The notes: a model not told the origin generated them from the sequence alone. A stretch of 64,000 bases of DNA from Mycolicibacterium moriokaense (GCF_003347205.1 NZ_QQBJ01000006.1:1-64000), one strand, 5' to 3'. Counted from the first letter of the stretch, positions 54,475-63,328 are shown. Program-made: numbers and translations.

Positions 54475-54508
54475 TGTAATACCCGGCGCGTAATTTTGAG
54501 CGAAGTCG

Positions 54509-54523
54509 TGACCGGTTCGGTCA
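54509..54523. promoter_or_regulatory. Perfect palindrome TGACCG-N3-CGGTCA
   Basis: TGACCGGTTCGGTCA: perfect 6-bp arms with a 3-nt spacer, in the 270-bp gap between the divergent MerR-type and MFS genes. It is 35 nt upstream of the MerR start and about 220 nt upstream of the MFS start. A dimeric-regulator operator is the natural reading; spacing within the arms is shorter than classical MerR operators, so a TetR-like protein is also possible. Confidence 0.5.
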
Positions 54524-54744
54524 GAATTTCAGGGTCAGCACAGCGAAGCCACCCACGTGGGCATATAGTGCGCTCTGCATTTCCACCACCACCCGAACGC
54601 GCAGTTTCAGCCAACTTTGACTCTTGAGCGCGCGGTATTCCCGTCGGCCGGGTGAGTGATCTCACCGGTAATCAATTGGCGTGGCGGTGGCCCACTGCGC
54701 GAGAATTCAATTGTCAGGACAAAGCCATCTACGAGAGGTTTCGC

Positions 54745-56022
54745 GTGCGTCCCTGGATCGTTTGGGCCACCGGACTCTTGGCGTACATCGTGGCCGTCCT
54801 CGATCGCACCACTCTGGGCGTCTCCGGCCTGGAGGCCGGTGACCGGTTCGCCGCCAGTCCCGGCGTGCTGTCGTCGTTCGTCGTGCTGCAGATCGTGGTG
54901 TACGCGGCCGCGCAGGTGCCGGCGGGTCTGCTGCTCGACCGGTTCGGCTCCAAGGCGCTCATCGTCTCCGGCGCCACCGTGATGGCGGCAGGCCAGCTCA
55001 CGCTGGCGTTCACCGAGTCGTTGCCCGCGGCCATCGCCGCCCGCGCCGTCGTCGGCCTCGGCGACGCGGTCACGTTCATCTCGGTGTTGCGCCTTGTGCC
55101 GCACTGGTTTCGGCCCAAGCAGGTTCCGCTGGTCACACAGCTGACCGGCATCTGCGGCCAACTCGGGCAGGTGCTGTCGGCGGTGCCATTCCTCGCGCTG
55201 CTCGCCGGACGGGGCTGGACAACGGCCTATCTGTCGGTGGTCGCGCTCGGCGTGGTGTCGATCGCGCTGACCCTGGCGCTGGTCAAGAACACCCCGAACG
55301 GTGCTGTGGCCGACCCGCCGTCGATGTCCGTCGGCGAGGTCTGGGCCAGCGTCAAGACCGTGTGGCTGCGCCCGGGCACCCGGCTGGGCTTCTTCACCCA
55401 CATGGGCACCCAGTTCTCGGTCACCGTCTTCGCGCTGATGTGGGGCCTGCCGTACCTGACCGTCGCGCAGGGTCTGTCGATTCACGTCGCAGGCACGCTG
55501 CTGACGCTGTCGGTCATCGCGGCGATCTCCTCAGGCATCGCGATCGGCATCTTCACCGGACGCCGTCCGCACCGGCGGTCCCGGCTGGTGTTGGCCATCA
55601 TCGCCAGCAACGCCGCGGTTTGGACGGTGGTGCTGGCACTGCCCTCGGCGGCGCCGCTGTGGCTGTTGACGCTGCTCGTCATCGTCATCTCGGTGGGCGG
55701 GCCCGGATCGATGGTGGGCTTCGACTTCGCCCGCACGTTCAACCCGAGCGCGACGCTCGGCACCGCGCAGGGCATGGTCAACATGGGCGGCTTCCTGGCG
55801 TCGCTGCTGGTGATGCAGACGATGGGACTGGTGATCGGCGCGGTGGGCGGCTACTCGTTCGAGTCGTTCCGGCTGGCGTGGACGGTGCAGTACGTGATCT
55901 GGGCGCTGGCCACCATCGGCATCCTGACGACCCGTAAGAAGGCGCGCAGAATGCTGCTGGCAGAACGCAACCTGTTGGAGGGATTCCAGCCGCACCCGGA
56001 GGAGCCTGCGACGGCGCGGTGA
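54745..56022 (+). CDS. Major facilitator superfamily transporter
   Basis: 425-residue MFS transporter with 12 predicted hydrophobic helices, helix 2-3 loop motif LLLDRFGSKALIVSG (GxxxDRxGxR-like) and the RAVVGLGDAVTFIS and GFDFARTFNPSATLGTAQGM segments. Start GTG 54745 (MRPWIVWATGLLAY) has GAGAGG 6 nt upstream; the frame is open to 54652, but that part has no membrane character. No substrate motif is recognisable; it is divergent from the MerR regulator, which may control it. The coding end abuts the inverted-repeat element at 56036. Confidence 0.9.
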   Translation: MRPWIVWATGLLAYIVAVLDRTTLGVSGLEAGDRFAASPGVLSSFVVLQIVVYAAAQVPAGLLLDRFGSKALIVSGATVMAAGQLTLAFTESLPAAIAARAVVGLGDAVTFISVLRLVPHWFRPKQVPLVTQLTGICGQLGQVLSAVPFLALLAGRGWTTAYLSVVALGVVSIALTLALVKNTPNGAVADPPSMSVGEVWASVKTVWLRPGTRLGFFTHMGTQFSVTVFALMWGLPYLTVAQGLSIHVAGTLLTLSVIAAISSGIAIGIFTGRRPHRRSRLVLAIIASNAAVWTVVLALPSAAPLWLLTLLVIVISVGGPGSMVGFDFARTFNPSATLGTAQGMVNMGGFLASLLVMQTMGLVIGAVGGYSFESFRLAWTVQYVIWALATIGILTTRKKARRMLLAERNLLEGFQPHPEEPATAR

Positions 56023-56035
56023 CGCTGGTCCTAGG

Positions 56036-56168
56036 GCCGTCCGAAGTCGCGACGGGAAATGTTCGTCGGTCCCCGGTGAGCGGCGGCCGCTTTCTCGACC
56101 AGACCCCTCGGGCGCACGCCAAAGCGAGGCAATGGTGCCGCTCACATCGCCGCGCGACTTCGGACGGC
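56036..56168. repeat. 133-bp nested inverted-repeat element between convergent genes
   Basis: Outer arms: GCCGTCCGAAGTCGCG (56036-56051) is the exact reverse complement of CGCGACTTCGGACGGC (56153-56168), 16 bp. Middle arms: GTGAGCGGC (56076-56084) with GCCGCTCAC (56137-56145), 9 bp. Inner arms: CCTCG (56106-56110) with CGAGG (56125-56129). The CCTAG just left of the outer arm is mirrored by CTAGG to the right, apart from two extra G. The element fills the gap between the MFS gene and the LtrA gene and ends at the LtrA stop codon. It could be a large bidirectional terminator, a structured RNA or a MITE-like repeat; no gene is inside. Confidence 0.7.
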
Positions 56169-57454
56169 TAGGCCGTACTACCCGACTCGTCGTCGGCCAA
56201 ACGCGCCGCGATGGCCGCCTCGGCGTGCCGGTAGCCCAGCACCTCATAGCCGATGACGGTGACCGCGGGCGCCAGCATCACGATCAGCAGGGCGTTCGCC
56301 ATCGACATGCCCCTGCCGACGAGCAGCACGGCGGCGATCAGCACCACCGCGGTGAGTGCGACGAGCAGCAGGTGGAACACGTCGCGCGCGCGAAGCAGCC
56401 ACATGTAGAGCAGATAGACCGCGGCGATGTAGATCGCCACCGGAATGGCCACCGACAACACGGTGCCCACCGCGTCGAGTTTCGAGTGATGCTCGACGTA
56501 ATAGGCGGCCGCATGCAGACCGGCGCCGGTTCCCACGATTGCGCCGTACACCACCAGGTGCAGATAGCCGAACCGGAAGGACAGTTCGCGTCGGGCCGCC
56601 AGCAATCGTGACTGCGGCACGATGAAGTAGACCCACCACATGCCGAATGTCAGGCCGGTGCCCGCCACGGCGACCAGGACCGCGGACACACTCCAGCCTT
56701 GCTCGGAGACTACCGCCGACAGCGAGGCGACGGTGCCGACCACCCCCTCCCCGAGCGCGATGATGGTCAGCAGTGAATAGCGCTCGGCGATGTGATGGGC
56801 GTGCCACGGGGTGCCGCCCATGCGTCGCTCGGCCAGCCACGGGCCGAACATCTCGAACGCGACGAGCACCGCTGCCCAGGCGAACGTCGTCACGACGGAG
56901 GTGCTGACCAGGATCATGACGACCCAGCCGAGCTGCGCGACGGTGACGACGGCGGCGTAGGTCAAGCATGCCGCCCGCCGTTGCGGGTCCTGCTTGGCCG
57001 CACGTAGCCACTGCGCCACCAACGCGATTCGCATCACCACGTAGCCGGCCACCATCACCCGGTTGTCGACGTGCTCGCCTTCGACTATCGAGTCGTACAT
57101 CGCGGGCAGGCCGAGCGAGAGGATGATGACGCCGACCATCTGCAGCATCGTCGTCAGTCGGTAGATCCAGTCGTCGGTGTCGTAGGCCGAAGCGAACCAG
57201 CTGAAGTTGATCCACGCCCAGCACATCGCGAACGTCGCGAAGACGAACGCGCCCAGCCCCGCCGCCACATGATTCTCGGCGAGTTGATGGGCGAACTCGG
57301 AGGCCGCGATGCCGAAGCCGATCACGAACGTCAGGTCGGACAACAGCTCCAGCGGCGTCGCCGCCCGGTGTGTCTCGTCCGGGTCGCGCCCGGTCATCTT
57401 GCGGACGCGGTGCACCTCGACCTTGTGCGGCGGCTGCGACTCGACCTCACTCAT
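56168..57454 (-). CDS. Low-temperature-requirement A (LtrA) family membrane protein
   Basis: 428-residue protein with about 12 hydrophobic segments and the LtrA family blocks ATPLELLSDLTFVIGFGIAA, WAWINFSWFASAYDTDDW, RMGGTPWHAHHIAERYSLLT, IIALGEGVVGTVASLSAVV and HLVVYGAIVGTGAGLHAA. Function is unknown despite the name, which came from a Listeria mutant. ATG 57454 (MSEVESQPPHK) is taken; a GTG at 57487 would add 11 residues. The stop codon coincides with the end of the inverted-repeat element. Confidence 0.9.
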   Translation of the reverse strand: MSEVESQPPHKVEVHRVRKMTGRDPDETHRAATPLELLSDLTFVIGFGIAASEFAHQLAENHVAAGLGAFVFATFAMCWAWINFSWFASAYDTDDWIYRLTTMLQMVGVIILSLGLPAMYDSIVEGEHVDNRVMVAGYVVMRIALVAQWLRAAKQDPQRRAACLTYAAVVTVAQLGWVVMILVSTSVVTTFAWAAVLVAFEMFGPWLAERRMGGTPWHAHHIAERYSLLTIIALGEGVVGTVASLSAVVSEQGWSVSAVLVAVAGTGLTFGMWWVYFIVPQSRLLAARRELSFRFGYLHLVVYGAIVGTGAGLHAAAYYVEHHSKLDAVGTVLSVAIPVAIYIAAVYLLYMWLLRARDVFHLLLVALTAVVLIAAVLLVGRGMSMANALLIVMLAPAVTVIGYEVLGYRHAEAAIAARLADDESGSTA

Positions 57455-57592
57455 GACCGCAGAGTCTAGATTTTCGCCACGGCGCACACCCGGCCACGAC
57501 CGCAGAGACAGGTAGTCGACTACGCATGCCCTCGCGTCGCGCGCTTCGCATCATCAACGCCAGGAGCCAGATGAATTGAAAGGCGGGGCGCG

Positions 57593-58099
57593 ATGACGGA
57601 GCAGTTCACGGTCATGATGCTGGGTGGTTTCGAGGTCTATCGCGACGGCCAGGTGCTCGACCTGCCGCCCTCATGCCAGCGCCTGGTGGCGCTCGCCGCG
57701 CTCAAACGGCGGACGGTGCCGCGAAGCTGGGTGTGCCAGACGCTGTGGCCGACGACGCGGCCCGACCGGGCGACGGCGAGGTTGCGTACCACGCTGTGGC
57801 GGCTGCGGCCGATGGGCGCCGATGCCCTGCTGACCGTCGGCCCCCAGTCGATCGCCCTGTCTCCCGACGTGACGGTGGACTGGCATGACGCGGTGGACCT
57901 GATCGGGCAACTGCTGGGTCACTCCGAGCCGCCCGAACCCGACCACGACGCAGGCGCCGAACTGCTGCCGTTGCTGCGAGCGGGTGCGCTCCTGGACGGC
58001 TGGACCGACGACTGGAACGCACACGCCCGCGACACCTACCGCGAACTGCGCCTCGACGCTCTCGACGCACTCATGAGTGGCCGCTCAGAAGACGGGTAG
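57593..58099 (+). CDS. Short SARP/AfsR-like regulator (winged helix plus partial BTAD)
   Basis: 168-residue protein starting MTEQFTVMMLGGFEVYRDGQ, the typical opening of SARP winged-helix domains, with ALKRRTVPRSWVCQTLWPTT (recognition helix region) and ARLRTTLWRLRPMGADALLT. The C-terminal ~70 residues (WHDAVDLIGQLLGHSE then DWNAHARDTYRELRLDALDA) correspond to the start of a bacterial transcriptional activator domain that then stops, so it is much shorter than normal SARPs (~250+). Either a naturally minimal regulator or a truncated one. GAAAGGCGGGG precedes the ATG. Confidence 0.8.
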   Translation: MTEQFTVMMLGGFEVYRDGQVLDLPPSCQRLVALAALKRRTVPRSWVCQTLWPTTRPDRATARLRTTLWRLRPMGADALLTVGPQSIALSPDVTVDWHDAVDLIGQLLGHSEPPEPDHDAGAELLPLLRAGALLDGWTDDWNAHARDTYRELRLDALDALMSGRSEDG

Positions 58100-58184
58100 T
58101 GCGCTACGCATGCGTGTCGCTGTGAACGATTTCTACGATTTCATCGTCAAATAGATACAGACACATCGGAAGAGGACTTCAGCC

Positions 58185-58301
58185 ATGACCGCCCTTCTCG
58201 TGACCGGATTGAGCCTGGCGGCGACGCTGGCCGCGCTCGGGGTGCACGACCTTCAGGCACGGCTCGAGCGCTGGGACTACGAGCGCCACGCCGAGGACTA
58301 G
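58185..58301 (+). CDS. 38-residue single-pass membrane peptide
   Basis: A 38-codon frame with AGAGGA upstream: a hydrophobic helix (MTALLVTGLSLAATLAALGV) followed by an amphipathic, charged tail (HDLQARLERWDYERHAED). Composition and ribosome-binding site are those of a real small membrane protein, and similar short proteins ending in ERWDYERH occur in mycobacteria as I recall. It lies 10 nt before the next gene. Role unknown. Confidence 0.65.
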   Translation: MTALLVTGLSLAATLAALGVHDLQARLERWDYERHAED

Positions 58302-58311
58302 CCTCGGTGAA

Positions 58312-58736
58312 GTGGACGAACTCACCGACGATGTCGTCGATTTCATCTCTGACGGCACCCGGACGGGCAAGCTCGGATACACGGCTTCCGATGGCCGCCC
58401 GCTGGTGGCTCCCATCTGGTTCATCGTCGACAACGGTGAACTGGCCTTCAACACCGGCAAGAACACCGCCAAAGGCCGTGCGCTGGCCCGTGACTCGCGA
58501 GCCGTGATCTGCGTCGACGACCAGGCTCCGCCCTATTCGTTCGTGCAGGTGCAGGGCACCGTGACGATCAGCGAGGATCCTGCGGACCTGCTCGACGTCG
58601 CCACCAGAACCGCCGCCCGATACATGGGCACCGAGCGCGGGCCGAAGAGTACGGCCGGCGCAACGGCGTGCCGGGAGAACTGGTGGTCCGACTGCGGCCG
58701 ACGAACGTGCTCAAGGTCTTCGATGTGGCCGAATAG
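58312..58736 (+). pseudogene. F420-type PPOX oxidoreductase, frameshifted near 58640
   Basis: GTG 58312 opens a split-barrel flavin/F420-binding protein: TGKLGYTASDGRPLVAPIWF, FNTGKNTAKGRALARDSRAV, VQVQGTVTISEDPADLLDVA. After ARYMGTER (to ~58638) the frame goes out of register and would run to 58779 as unrelated, Arg/Trp-rich residues. One frame over, from about 58641, the family ending continues: EEYGRRNGVPGELVVRLRPT then NVLKVFDVAE and a stop at 58734-58736. The span is 425 nt, so one missing base (giving 141 residues) restores the gene. A single-base deletion in the strain or a sequencing error in GCGCGGGCC are both possible. Confidence 0.8.
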
Positions 58737-58795
58737 GTGGCCTCAGGCACGGTGGGTCACACCGCGGACGCGACGATGAACTAGGTTTTCCATTT

Positions 58796-59326
58796 ATGGA
58801 TGGCTACGCCTACGACACAGCGCTGTTGATCCTTCGCGTGTGCCTCGGCCTCACCATGGCGGCACACGGCTACAACAAGTTCTTCGGCGGCGGCCGGATC
58901 CCCGGCACCGCCGGTTGGTTCGAGAGCATCGGGATGAAGCCGGGCATGCTGCACGCCCGCATCGCCGCGACGACGGAGATGGCCGCGGGCCTCGGCCTTG
59001 CGGTGGGGCTGCTGACGCCGATCCCGGCGGCGGGTTTCGTCGCCCTGATGCTGGTGGCGGCGTGGACGGTGCACCGGCCCAACGGCTTCTTCATCGTCAA
59101 GGAGGGCTGGGAGTACAACCTGGTACTCGCGGTCAGCGCCGTCGCGCTCGCCGGCCTCGGCGCGGGGCGGTTCAGCCTCGACTACGCGCTGTTCTCGGGC
59201 ACCGGCCTGTACGACTTCCTGCACGGCTGGTGGGGGTTGTTGATCGCCGCCGTACTCGGACTCGGCGGCGGCATCGGCCAACTCGTGCTCTTCTACCGCC
59301 CGCCACAACCCGCCGAGGCTAGCTGA
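58796..59326 (+). CDS. DoxX-family membrane protein
   Basis: 176-residue, four-helix membrane protein of the DoxX/SURF4-like family: LLILRVCLGLTMAAHGYNKF with the conserved HGYNKFFG, GWFESIGMKPGMLHARIAAT, EMAAGLGLAVGLLTPIPAAG and EYNLVLAVSAVALAGLGAGR. Mycobacterial DoxX proteins have been linked to thiol and redox stress in a membrane complex, but the function of this paralogue is open. Its end overlaps the convergent amidohydrolase gene by 8 nt. Confidence 0.9.
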   Translation: MDGYAYDTALLILRVCLGLTMAAHGYNKFFGGGRIPGTAGWFESIGMKPGMLHARIAATTEMAAGLGLAVGLLTPIPAAGFVALMLVAAWTVHRPNGFFIVKEGWEYNLVLAVSAVALAGLGAGRFSLDYALFSGTGLYDFLHGWWGLLIAAVLGLGGGIGQLVLFYRPPQPAEAS

Positions 59327-60605
59327 CGACCCGTCCCGCGACGACGGTGGCGGCCACCATGTCCGACGCCAGCGTCTGAACCGCCGCGGCCGGGCCGAGC
59401 ACGATCAGGTCGCCCGGTTGACCGACGTCGACCGTGCGCGACACCGACGGCCGGTGCGGGTGGCCGAGGAAGAGCCGCAGCGCCTGCGCGGCCGAAATGC
59501 GTTCGTCGGGACCCAGCACCACTCCCCCGGCGGTGCTGCGCGCGACCGCGGCCCTCATCGCCGCCCAGGGATCCATGTCGCCGAACGGCGCGTCCGTGCT
59601 CGCGGCCACCGGCACGCCCGCCCGCATCAGCGACGCCACCCGCCACAGCTGGCGGTGTTCGGCCGCGGGCACGTCACGCAGATAGTGCTCGCCGCGCTCG
59701 GCGACGAAGTTCGGTTGGGTGACGACGGTTACGCGGACGTCGACGAGGTCAGCGAGCATGTCGTCCGGGACCACGGCGGCGTGCTCGATGCGGTCGCGCG
59801 GGTGACTGCCCGCCGCGCGCAGCGCAGCGATCGCGACGACCAGTTGGGCGTGGGTGACACAGTGCAATGCGACCGGCACATCGTCGTCGTGGTGGTCTGC
59901 CACCCAGCCGGCCAGCTCGTCGACGTCGAGACGGTCGTCGTGCAGGATCCGCTTACCCGGCGCGAGAAAGTGCAGTCGTTGCGGGATCTCGCCGCGCCGA
60001 TGTGCGACCGAGAGCGCCGCCACGTCCTCGGCGGTGAGATCCGGTGTGGCATCGGTGATTCCGGTGACGCCATAGCCGGCGAGGCGACGGGTGACGTCCA
60101 CCAGCGCGGTGACCCGCCGGGGCAACGCGTCCGCCCAGTCGTCGGCGCTGTGCAGTCGACCGTCGGGGTGAGCGGCCAGCCCGACGCGTGCCAGCGCGGC
60201 CGAGTTCAGAATCCACATGGCGCCGCTGCGGTGCTGGATCCGCACCGGGACGTCTGCGATGAGCTCATCGAGCTGGTCGCGGTCGAGCTCACCGGCGACC
60301 GACGCGTGGTATCCGACGGCCCGGATCCAGCCGTCGGGCCCCGGCTCCGCCGTTCTCAATGCCTGTGCCAGTTGGGCTTTCGTGCGCACGGACGGCGGCC
60401 CGACCGACAACGAGTCCGTGGCGGCGGCCATCGCCCGCAGGTGCAGGTGGTGGTCGTGCAGTCCGGGCAGCACGGCGCCGCCTTGGGCGTCGAGCAGATG
60501 CTCGCCGTCCAGCAGTTCGAGTCGGTCGGCGACGGCGACGATGCGCTCGTCGACCCGAATGTCGGCGATTTGGCCGTCCGGCAACTCGGCACGCCGAATC
60601 AGCAT
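59319..60605 (-). CDS. Amidohydrolase-family protein (Amidohydro_3/YtcJ-like)
   Basis: 428-residue metal-dependent hydrolase: the small beta-sandwich from both termini encloses a TIM barrel with the HxH metal motif in LPGLHDHHLHLRAMA near residue 50, VALHCVTHAQLVVAI and DRIEHAAVVPDDM carrying further histidine ligands, and VAASTDAPFGDMDPWAAM with the late aspartate. YtcJ-like enzymes hydrolyse N-acyl or cyclic amide bonds; substrate unknown. Its start overlaps the end of the CoA-transferase gene by 7 nt, forming one reverse-strand operon with it and the hydratase. Confidence 0.88.
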   Translation of the reverse strand: MLIRRAELPDGQIADIRVDERIVAVADRLELLDGEHLLDAQGGAVLPGLHDHHLHLRAMAAATDSLSVGPPSVRTKAQLAQALRTAEPGPDGWIRAVGYHASVAGELDRDQLDELIADVPVRIQHRSGAMWILNSAALARVGLAAHPDGRLHSADDWADALPRRVTALVDVTRRLAGYGVTGITDATPDLTAEDVAALSVAHRRGEIPQRLHFLAPGKRILHDDRLDVDELAGWVADHHDDDVPVALHCVTHAQLVVAIAALRAAGSHPRDRIEHAAVVPDDMLADLVDVRVTVVTQPNFVAERGEHYLRDVPAAEHRQLWRVASLMRAGVPVAASTDAPFGDMDPWAAMRAAVARSTAGGVVLGPDERISAAQALRLFLGHPHRPSVSRTVDVGQPGDLIVLGPAAAVQTLASDMVAATVVAGRVVS

Positions 60606-61732
60606 GCTGCCAGCCGCGTTTCGATGAGGTCGCGGACGCGCTCGTTGTCGGCGCCGAGAGCGGCCGCGGGAGGCGACGGCACAGGAACGCGGACACGGCC
60701 GGCGCCGGACAAGTCGGCGGGCGGCAGCGCGGCGTATTGAGCGGCCACTTCCGCCAGCGCCGTCTCGATGATCTCGCCGCCGCCGCGCGCCAGCGAGTCC
60801 AGCACGGCGCCGGTGGCCGCCAGGCCCGTCAGCGGATCGGCGATCGCGTCGCCGATGAACTCCACGTCGGCACCGACAAGCCCGCCCGCGACGGCGGCAT
60901 CGTCTCCGAAGGCGACCCGGTTGGCGCGGTCGGATTCGGTGCCGTAACCGGTGATCCGCAGCCAGATCCGGCCCGCCCGGCCCGCCACCTGCTCGGGGCC
61001 GAGGCCGCGACGGGTCAGCGCGGCGGGCCGCGACCCCTCGATCACCACGTCGGCGACCTCGAGCAGGGCCCGCAGGTCGTCACCGCCGAAGTCGATGGCA
61101 TACGAGAGCTTCGACGAGTTCATCCAGTCGAAGAATCGGGCGCCACCCGAGCGGGTGCCGTCGGGCCGGTGCCTGCCCTCGACTTTGACGACGGTCGCCC
61201 CGCCCGCGGCGAGCAGGTGACCGCACAGCGGGCCTGCCCACATCGACGACAGGTCGGCGACCAGCAGTTGCGACAGTCGCCGCTGCGCGCGGTCGCCATG
61301 CGGCACGAATCGGGGTGCAGCAGAGGCTATTTCGCCTAGCACCGCCGCAGGCAGGTCGAGCAGCCGGGCCCGCGCGACGAACTCGGCGCCATCGCTACCG
61401 GCGGCCGCCGCGGCGATCGCGGCCCATACGTCGGCGGGCTGATCGGGGAGTTCAAGGAGCGCGGGTACGGCCTCGACGTCGTCGGCGCGCGACAGGGTGA
61501 GCGCGCACCAGCCGTCTCCGGCGGGCAGCAATCGGGTCGCGCCGCCCGCCGATACCCGGCCCGCGGGCGCCCACCCCAGCAGCGCCGCCCGGCCGGTGAG
61601 GATCTCGTCGGCGTCGACGGTGAGCGCGCCGCCGAGTCGCCCGGCGCGCCAACCGATGTCGTCGGCCACCCGCCGCGCCTGCCCGAACACCCCGTCGGGA
61701 ATGCCCAGTGCGCCCACCCGGCCATTCTGCAT
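60599..61732 (-). CDS. CoA transferase, CaiB/BaiF (class III) family
   Basis: 377 residues. ATG 61732 (MQNGRVGALG) starts 4 nt after the hydratase stop; the frame is open slightly further upstream. The second half carries the family core: LLVADLSSMWAGPLCGHLLA, GATVVKVEGRHRPDGTRSGG, FFDWMNSSKLSYAIDF, LEVADVVIEGSRPAAL and ITGYGTESDRANRVAFGDDA. The usual N-terminal half is divergent and short for the family (normally ~400), so substrate handling may be unusual. Likely moves CoA between carboxylates in a catabolic side pathway with the adjacent hydratase. Confidence 0.85.
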   Translation of the reverse strand: MQNGRVGALGIPDGVFGQARRVADDIGWRAGRLGGALTVDADEILTGRAALLGWAPAGRVSAGGATRLLPAGDGWCALTLSRADDVEAVPALLELPDQPADVWAAIAAAAAGSDGAEFVARARLLDLPAAVLGEIASAAPRFVPHGDRAQRRLSQLLVADLSSMWAGPLCGHLLAAGGATVVKVEGRHRPDGTRSGGARFFDWMNSSKLSYAIDFGGDDLRALLEVADVVIEGSRPAALTRRGLGPEQVAGRAGRIWLRITGYGTESDRANRVAFGDDAAVAGGLVGADVEFIGDAIADPLTGLAATGAVLDSLARGGGEIIETALAEVAAQYAALPPADLSGAGRVRVPVPSPPAAALGADNERVRDLIETRLAAC

Positions 61733-61736
61733 CGGC

Positions 61737-62687
61737 CTACCCGGATTCGATCGCATCCACCAGACCCCAATCGAGCGCGGTGCGTGCGTCGACGGTGCGG
61801 CCGGACAGCACCAGGTAGGCCGTGCGCCACCGACCGATCCGCCGGGACACGCTGACGGTTCCGCCGGCGCCGGGGATCAGGCCGAGGCTCATCTCGGGCA
61901 GGCCGAGCACCGAGTCGGGATGCGCCTCGACCCTGCCGCAGAACGCCGCCATCTCCAGCCCGCTGCCCAGCACCTGCCCGTGCACGCGGGCCCGGCACCG
62001 GGCGCCCAGTCGTGCGGTGAGTCCGTCGAGCGCCAGCGCGGGACTGTGCCGCACCCGCGCGACGTGCGCGCTGGCCGGGTCGGTGAACGAGCCGAACTCG
62101 GCGAGATCGCCACCGCTGCAGAAGGACGGGCCGTTGCCGGACAACACGACCTCGTCGACCGAGGGGTCGAGGCGGGCGATGTCGAGGGCCTCCAGCAGTG
62201 CGGCGCGGGCATCGTTGGAGAACGCGTTGTGCCGGGCCGGCCGGTTGAACCGGATGTGCAGGGTGTCGCCGTCGCGGTCGGCGACCACCGGGTCCGGCAG
62301 CACCGGCGCGGATGCGGGTCCGCGCTGCTGTAGCCAGGCGGCGAACTCCGCGCCGGACTGCAGCGTGGAGTATCCGAGCGACTCGGTGACCACCCCGGCC
62401 AGCGCGGGCGCGTCAGGGTCGGCGGCGCGCAGCACGTCGTCGCAGACGGTGGCGGCCTGCGGCCACATCTCGACGCGGGTGGTCAGTTCGGCGAGCGCGG
62501 CTTTCGCCGACTCGACGCGGATGACGCGGGGGTCGCAGACGCCGTCCTCGCTCAGCGTGAACGTGGCGTGTGCGAGCCAGGGTTGAGCGGCCGGCGATGC
62601 GATGTCGGCGGCAGACCCGACGGCCACCAGCACCCCGGTCGGCGCGGGAAGGTCGGCCGGCTGGGCGCCGAGGTCAACGACGAGCAC
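61737..62687 (-). CDS. Enoyl-CoA hydratase/isomerase family protein with N-terminal extension
   Basis: 316 residues from GTG 62687 (MLVVDLGAQPADLP). The C-terminal ~200 residues are a crotonase fold: LHIRFNRPARHNAFSNDARA, VLSGNGPSFCSGGDLAEFGS with the oxyanion-hole glycine, ARVHGQVLGSGLEMAAFCGR and LPEMSLGLIPGAGGTVSVSR with the catalytic-region glutamate. The first ~110 residues are not crotonase-like and include an AALAELTTRVEMWPQAATVC block; such extended forms pair with the divergent CoA transferase downstream. Part of the reverse-strand operon 59,319-63,328 and beyond. Confidence 0.87.
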   Translation of the reverse strand: MLVVDLGAQPADLPAPTGVLVAVGSAADIASPAAQPWLAHATFTLSEDGVCDPRVIRVESAKAALAELTTRVEMWPQAATVCDDVLRAADPDAPALAGVVTESLGYSTLQSGAEFAAWLQQRGPASAPVLPDPVVADRDGDTLHIRFNRPARHNAFSNDARAALLEALDIARLDPSVDEVVLSGNGPSFCSGGDLAEFGSFTDPASAHVARVRHSPALALDGLTARLGARCRARVHGQVLGSGLEMAAFCGRVEAHPDSVLGLPEMSLGLIPGAGGTVSVSRRIGRWRTAYLVLSGRTVDARTALDWGLVDAIESG

Positions 62688-62701
62688 GGCCGGCCACGGC
62701 G

Positions 62702-63328
62702 CTACACGGGGTCGAAGGACGAGATCAGCCAGGCGCCGTCGATCTTCTTCAGCGTGACGCGCACGGCGCTGTTGATGAAGCTGGCATCGGTCCGATCCGC
62801 GCTCTGGGTGGTCTGGTTGATGAAAACCAGCACCACTGCATTGTCGGGATGAAGTTCCGACACGGCGGCCCGGACGACGGACGCCTTGGTCTTGACCGAC
62901 TTCTGCTTGGCCGCGGGCGCGACGATCTGCTCGGTGAATTGCGTGTAGTACGACAGGAAGTCGCCAGTCAGCTTGCTTTTCGCTGTCGCGAAGTCCTTGT
63001 CGAGGCTCTCCGGCGAATAAGTCAGAATGGCGACCGTGCCATCGGATGCCGCCTGGATCGCCGACTTGGCGGCGGCGTTGTCGGTCTGGCGATCCGGTTG
63101 GTAGACGAAGAAATACATCCACGAAGCCAGCACGAGGGCGGCAACCAGCGCGAGCGCCAGCACCACGGCCACCCAGAACCGCCGAAGTCCCGCCAGCGTC
63201 CTGCGGGCGACGCCCGGCTTGTTCGGTTTCGCCGATTCGTCGGCCTCGACGGCTTCGGTCTCTGCAGCGGTCGCTTCCGACTGCTTGTCTTCGGTCATCT
63301 CGACATCGGTGTCGTCCGGGACGGTCAC
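62702..63328 (-). CDS. Mce-associated membrane protein
   Basis: 208 residues: an acidic, disordered N-terminus (Glu/Asp/Ala-rich, ~1-40), a single transmembrane helix (FWVAVVLALALVAALVLASW, ~51-70) and an extracytoplasmic NTF2-like domain (FVYQPDRQTDNAAAKSAIQA, LTGDFLSYYTQFTEQIVAPA, VVLVFINQTTQSADRTDASF). This architecture matches the Mce-associated (Mas) proteins that stabilise Mce lipid importers. It overlaps the next upstream gene by 4 nt. Confidence 0.88.
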   Translation of the reverse strand: MTVPDDTDVEMTEDKQSEATAAETEAVEADESAKPNKPGVARRTLAGLRRFWVAVVLALALVAALVLASWMYFFVYQPDRQTDNAAAKSAIQAASDGTVAILTYSPESLDKDFATAKSKLTGDFLSYYTQFTEQIVAPAAKQKSVKTKASVVRAAVSELHPDNAVVLVFINQTTQSADRTDASFINSAVRVTLKKIDGAWLISSFDPV

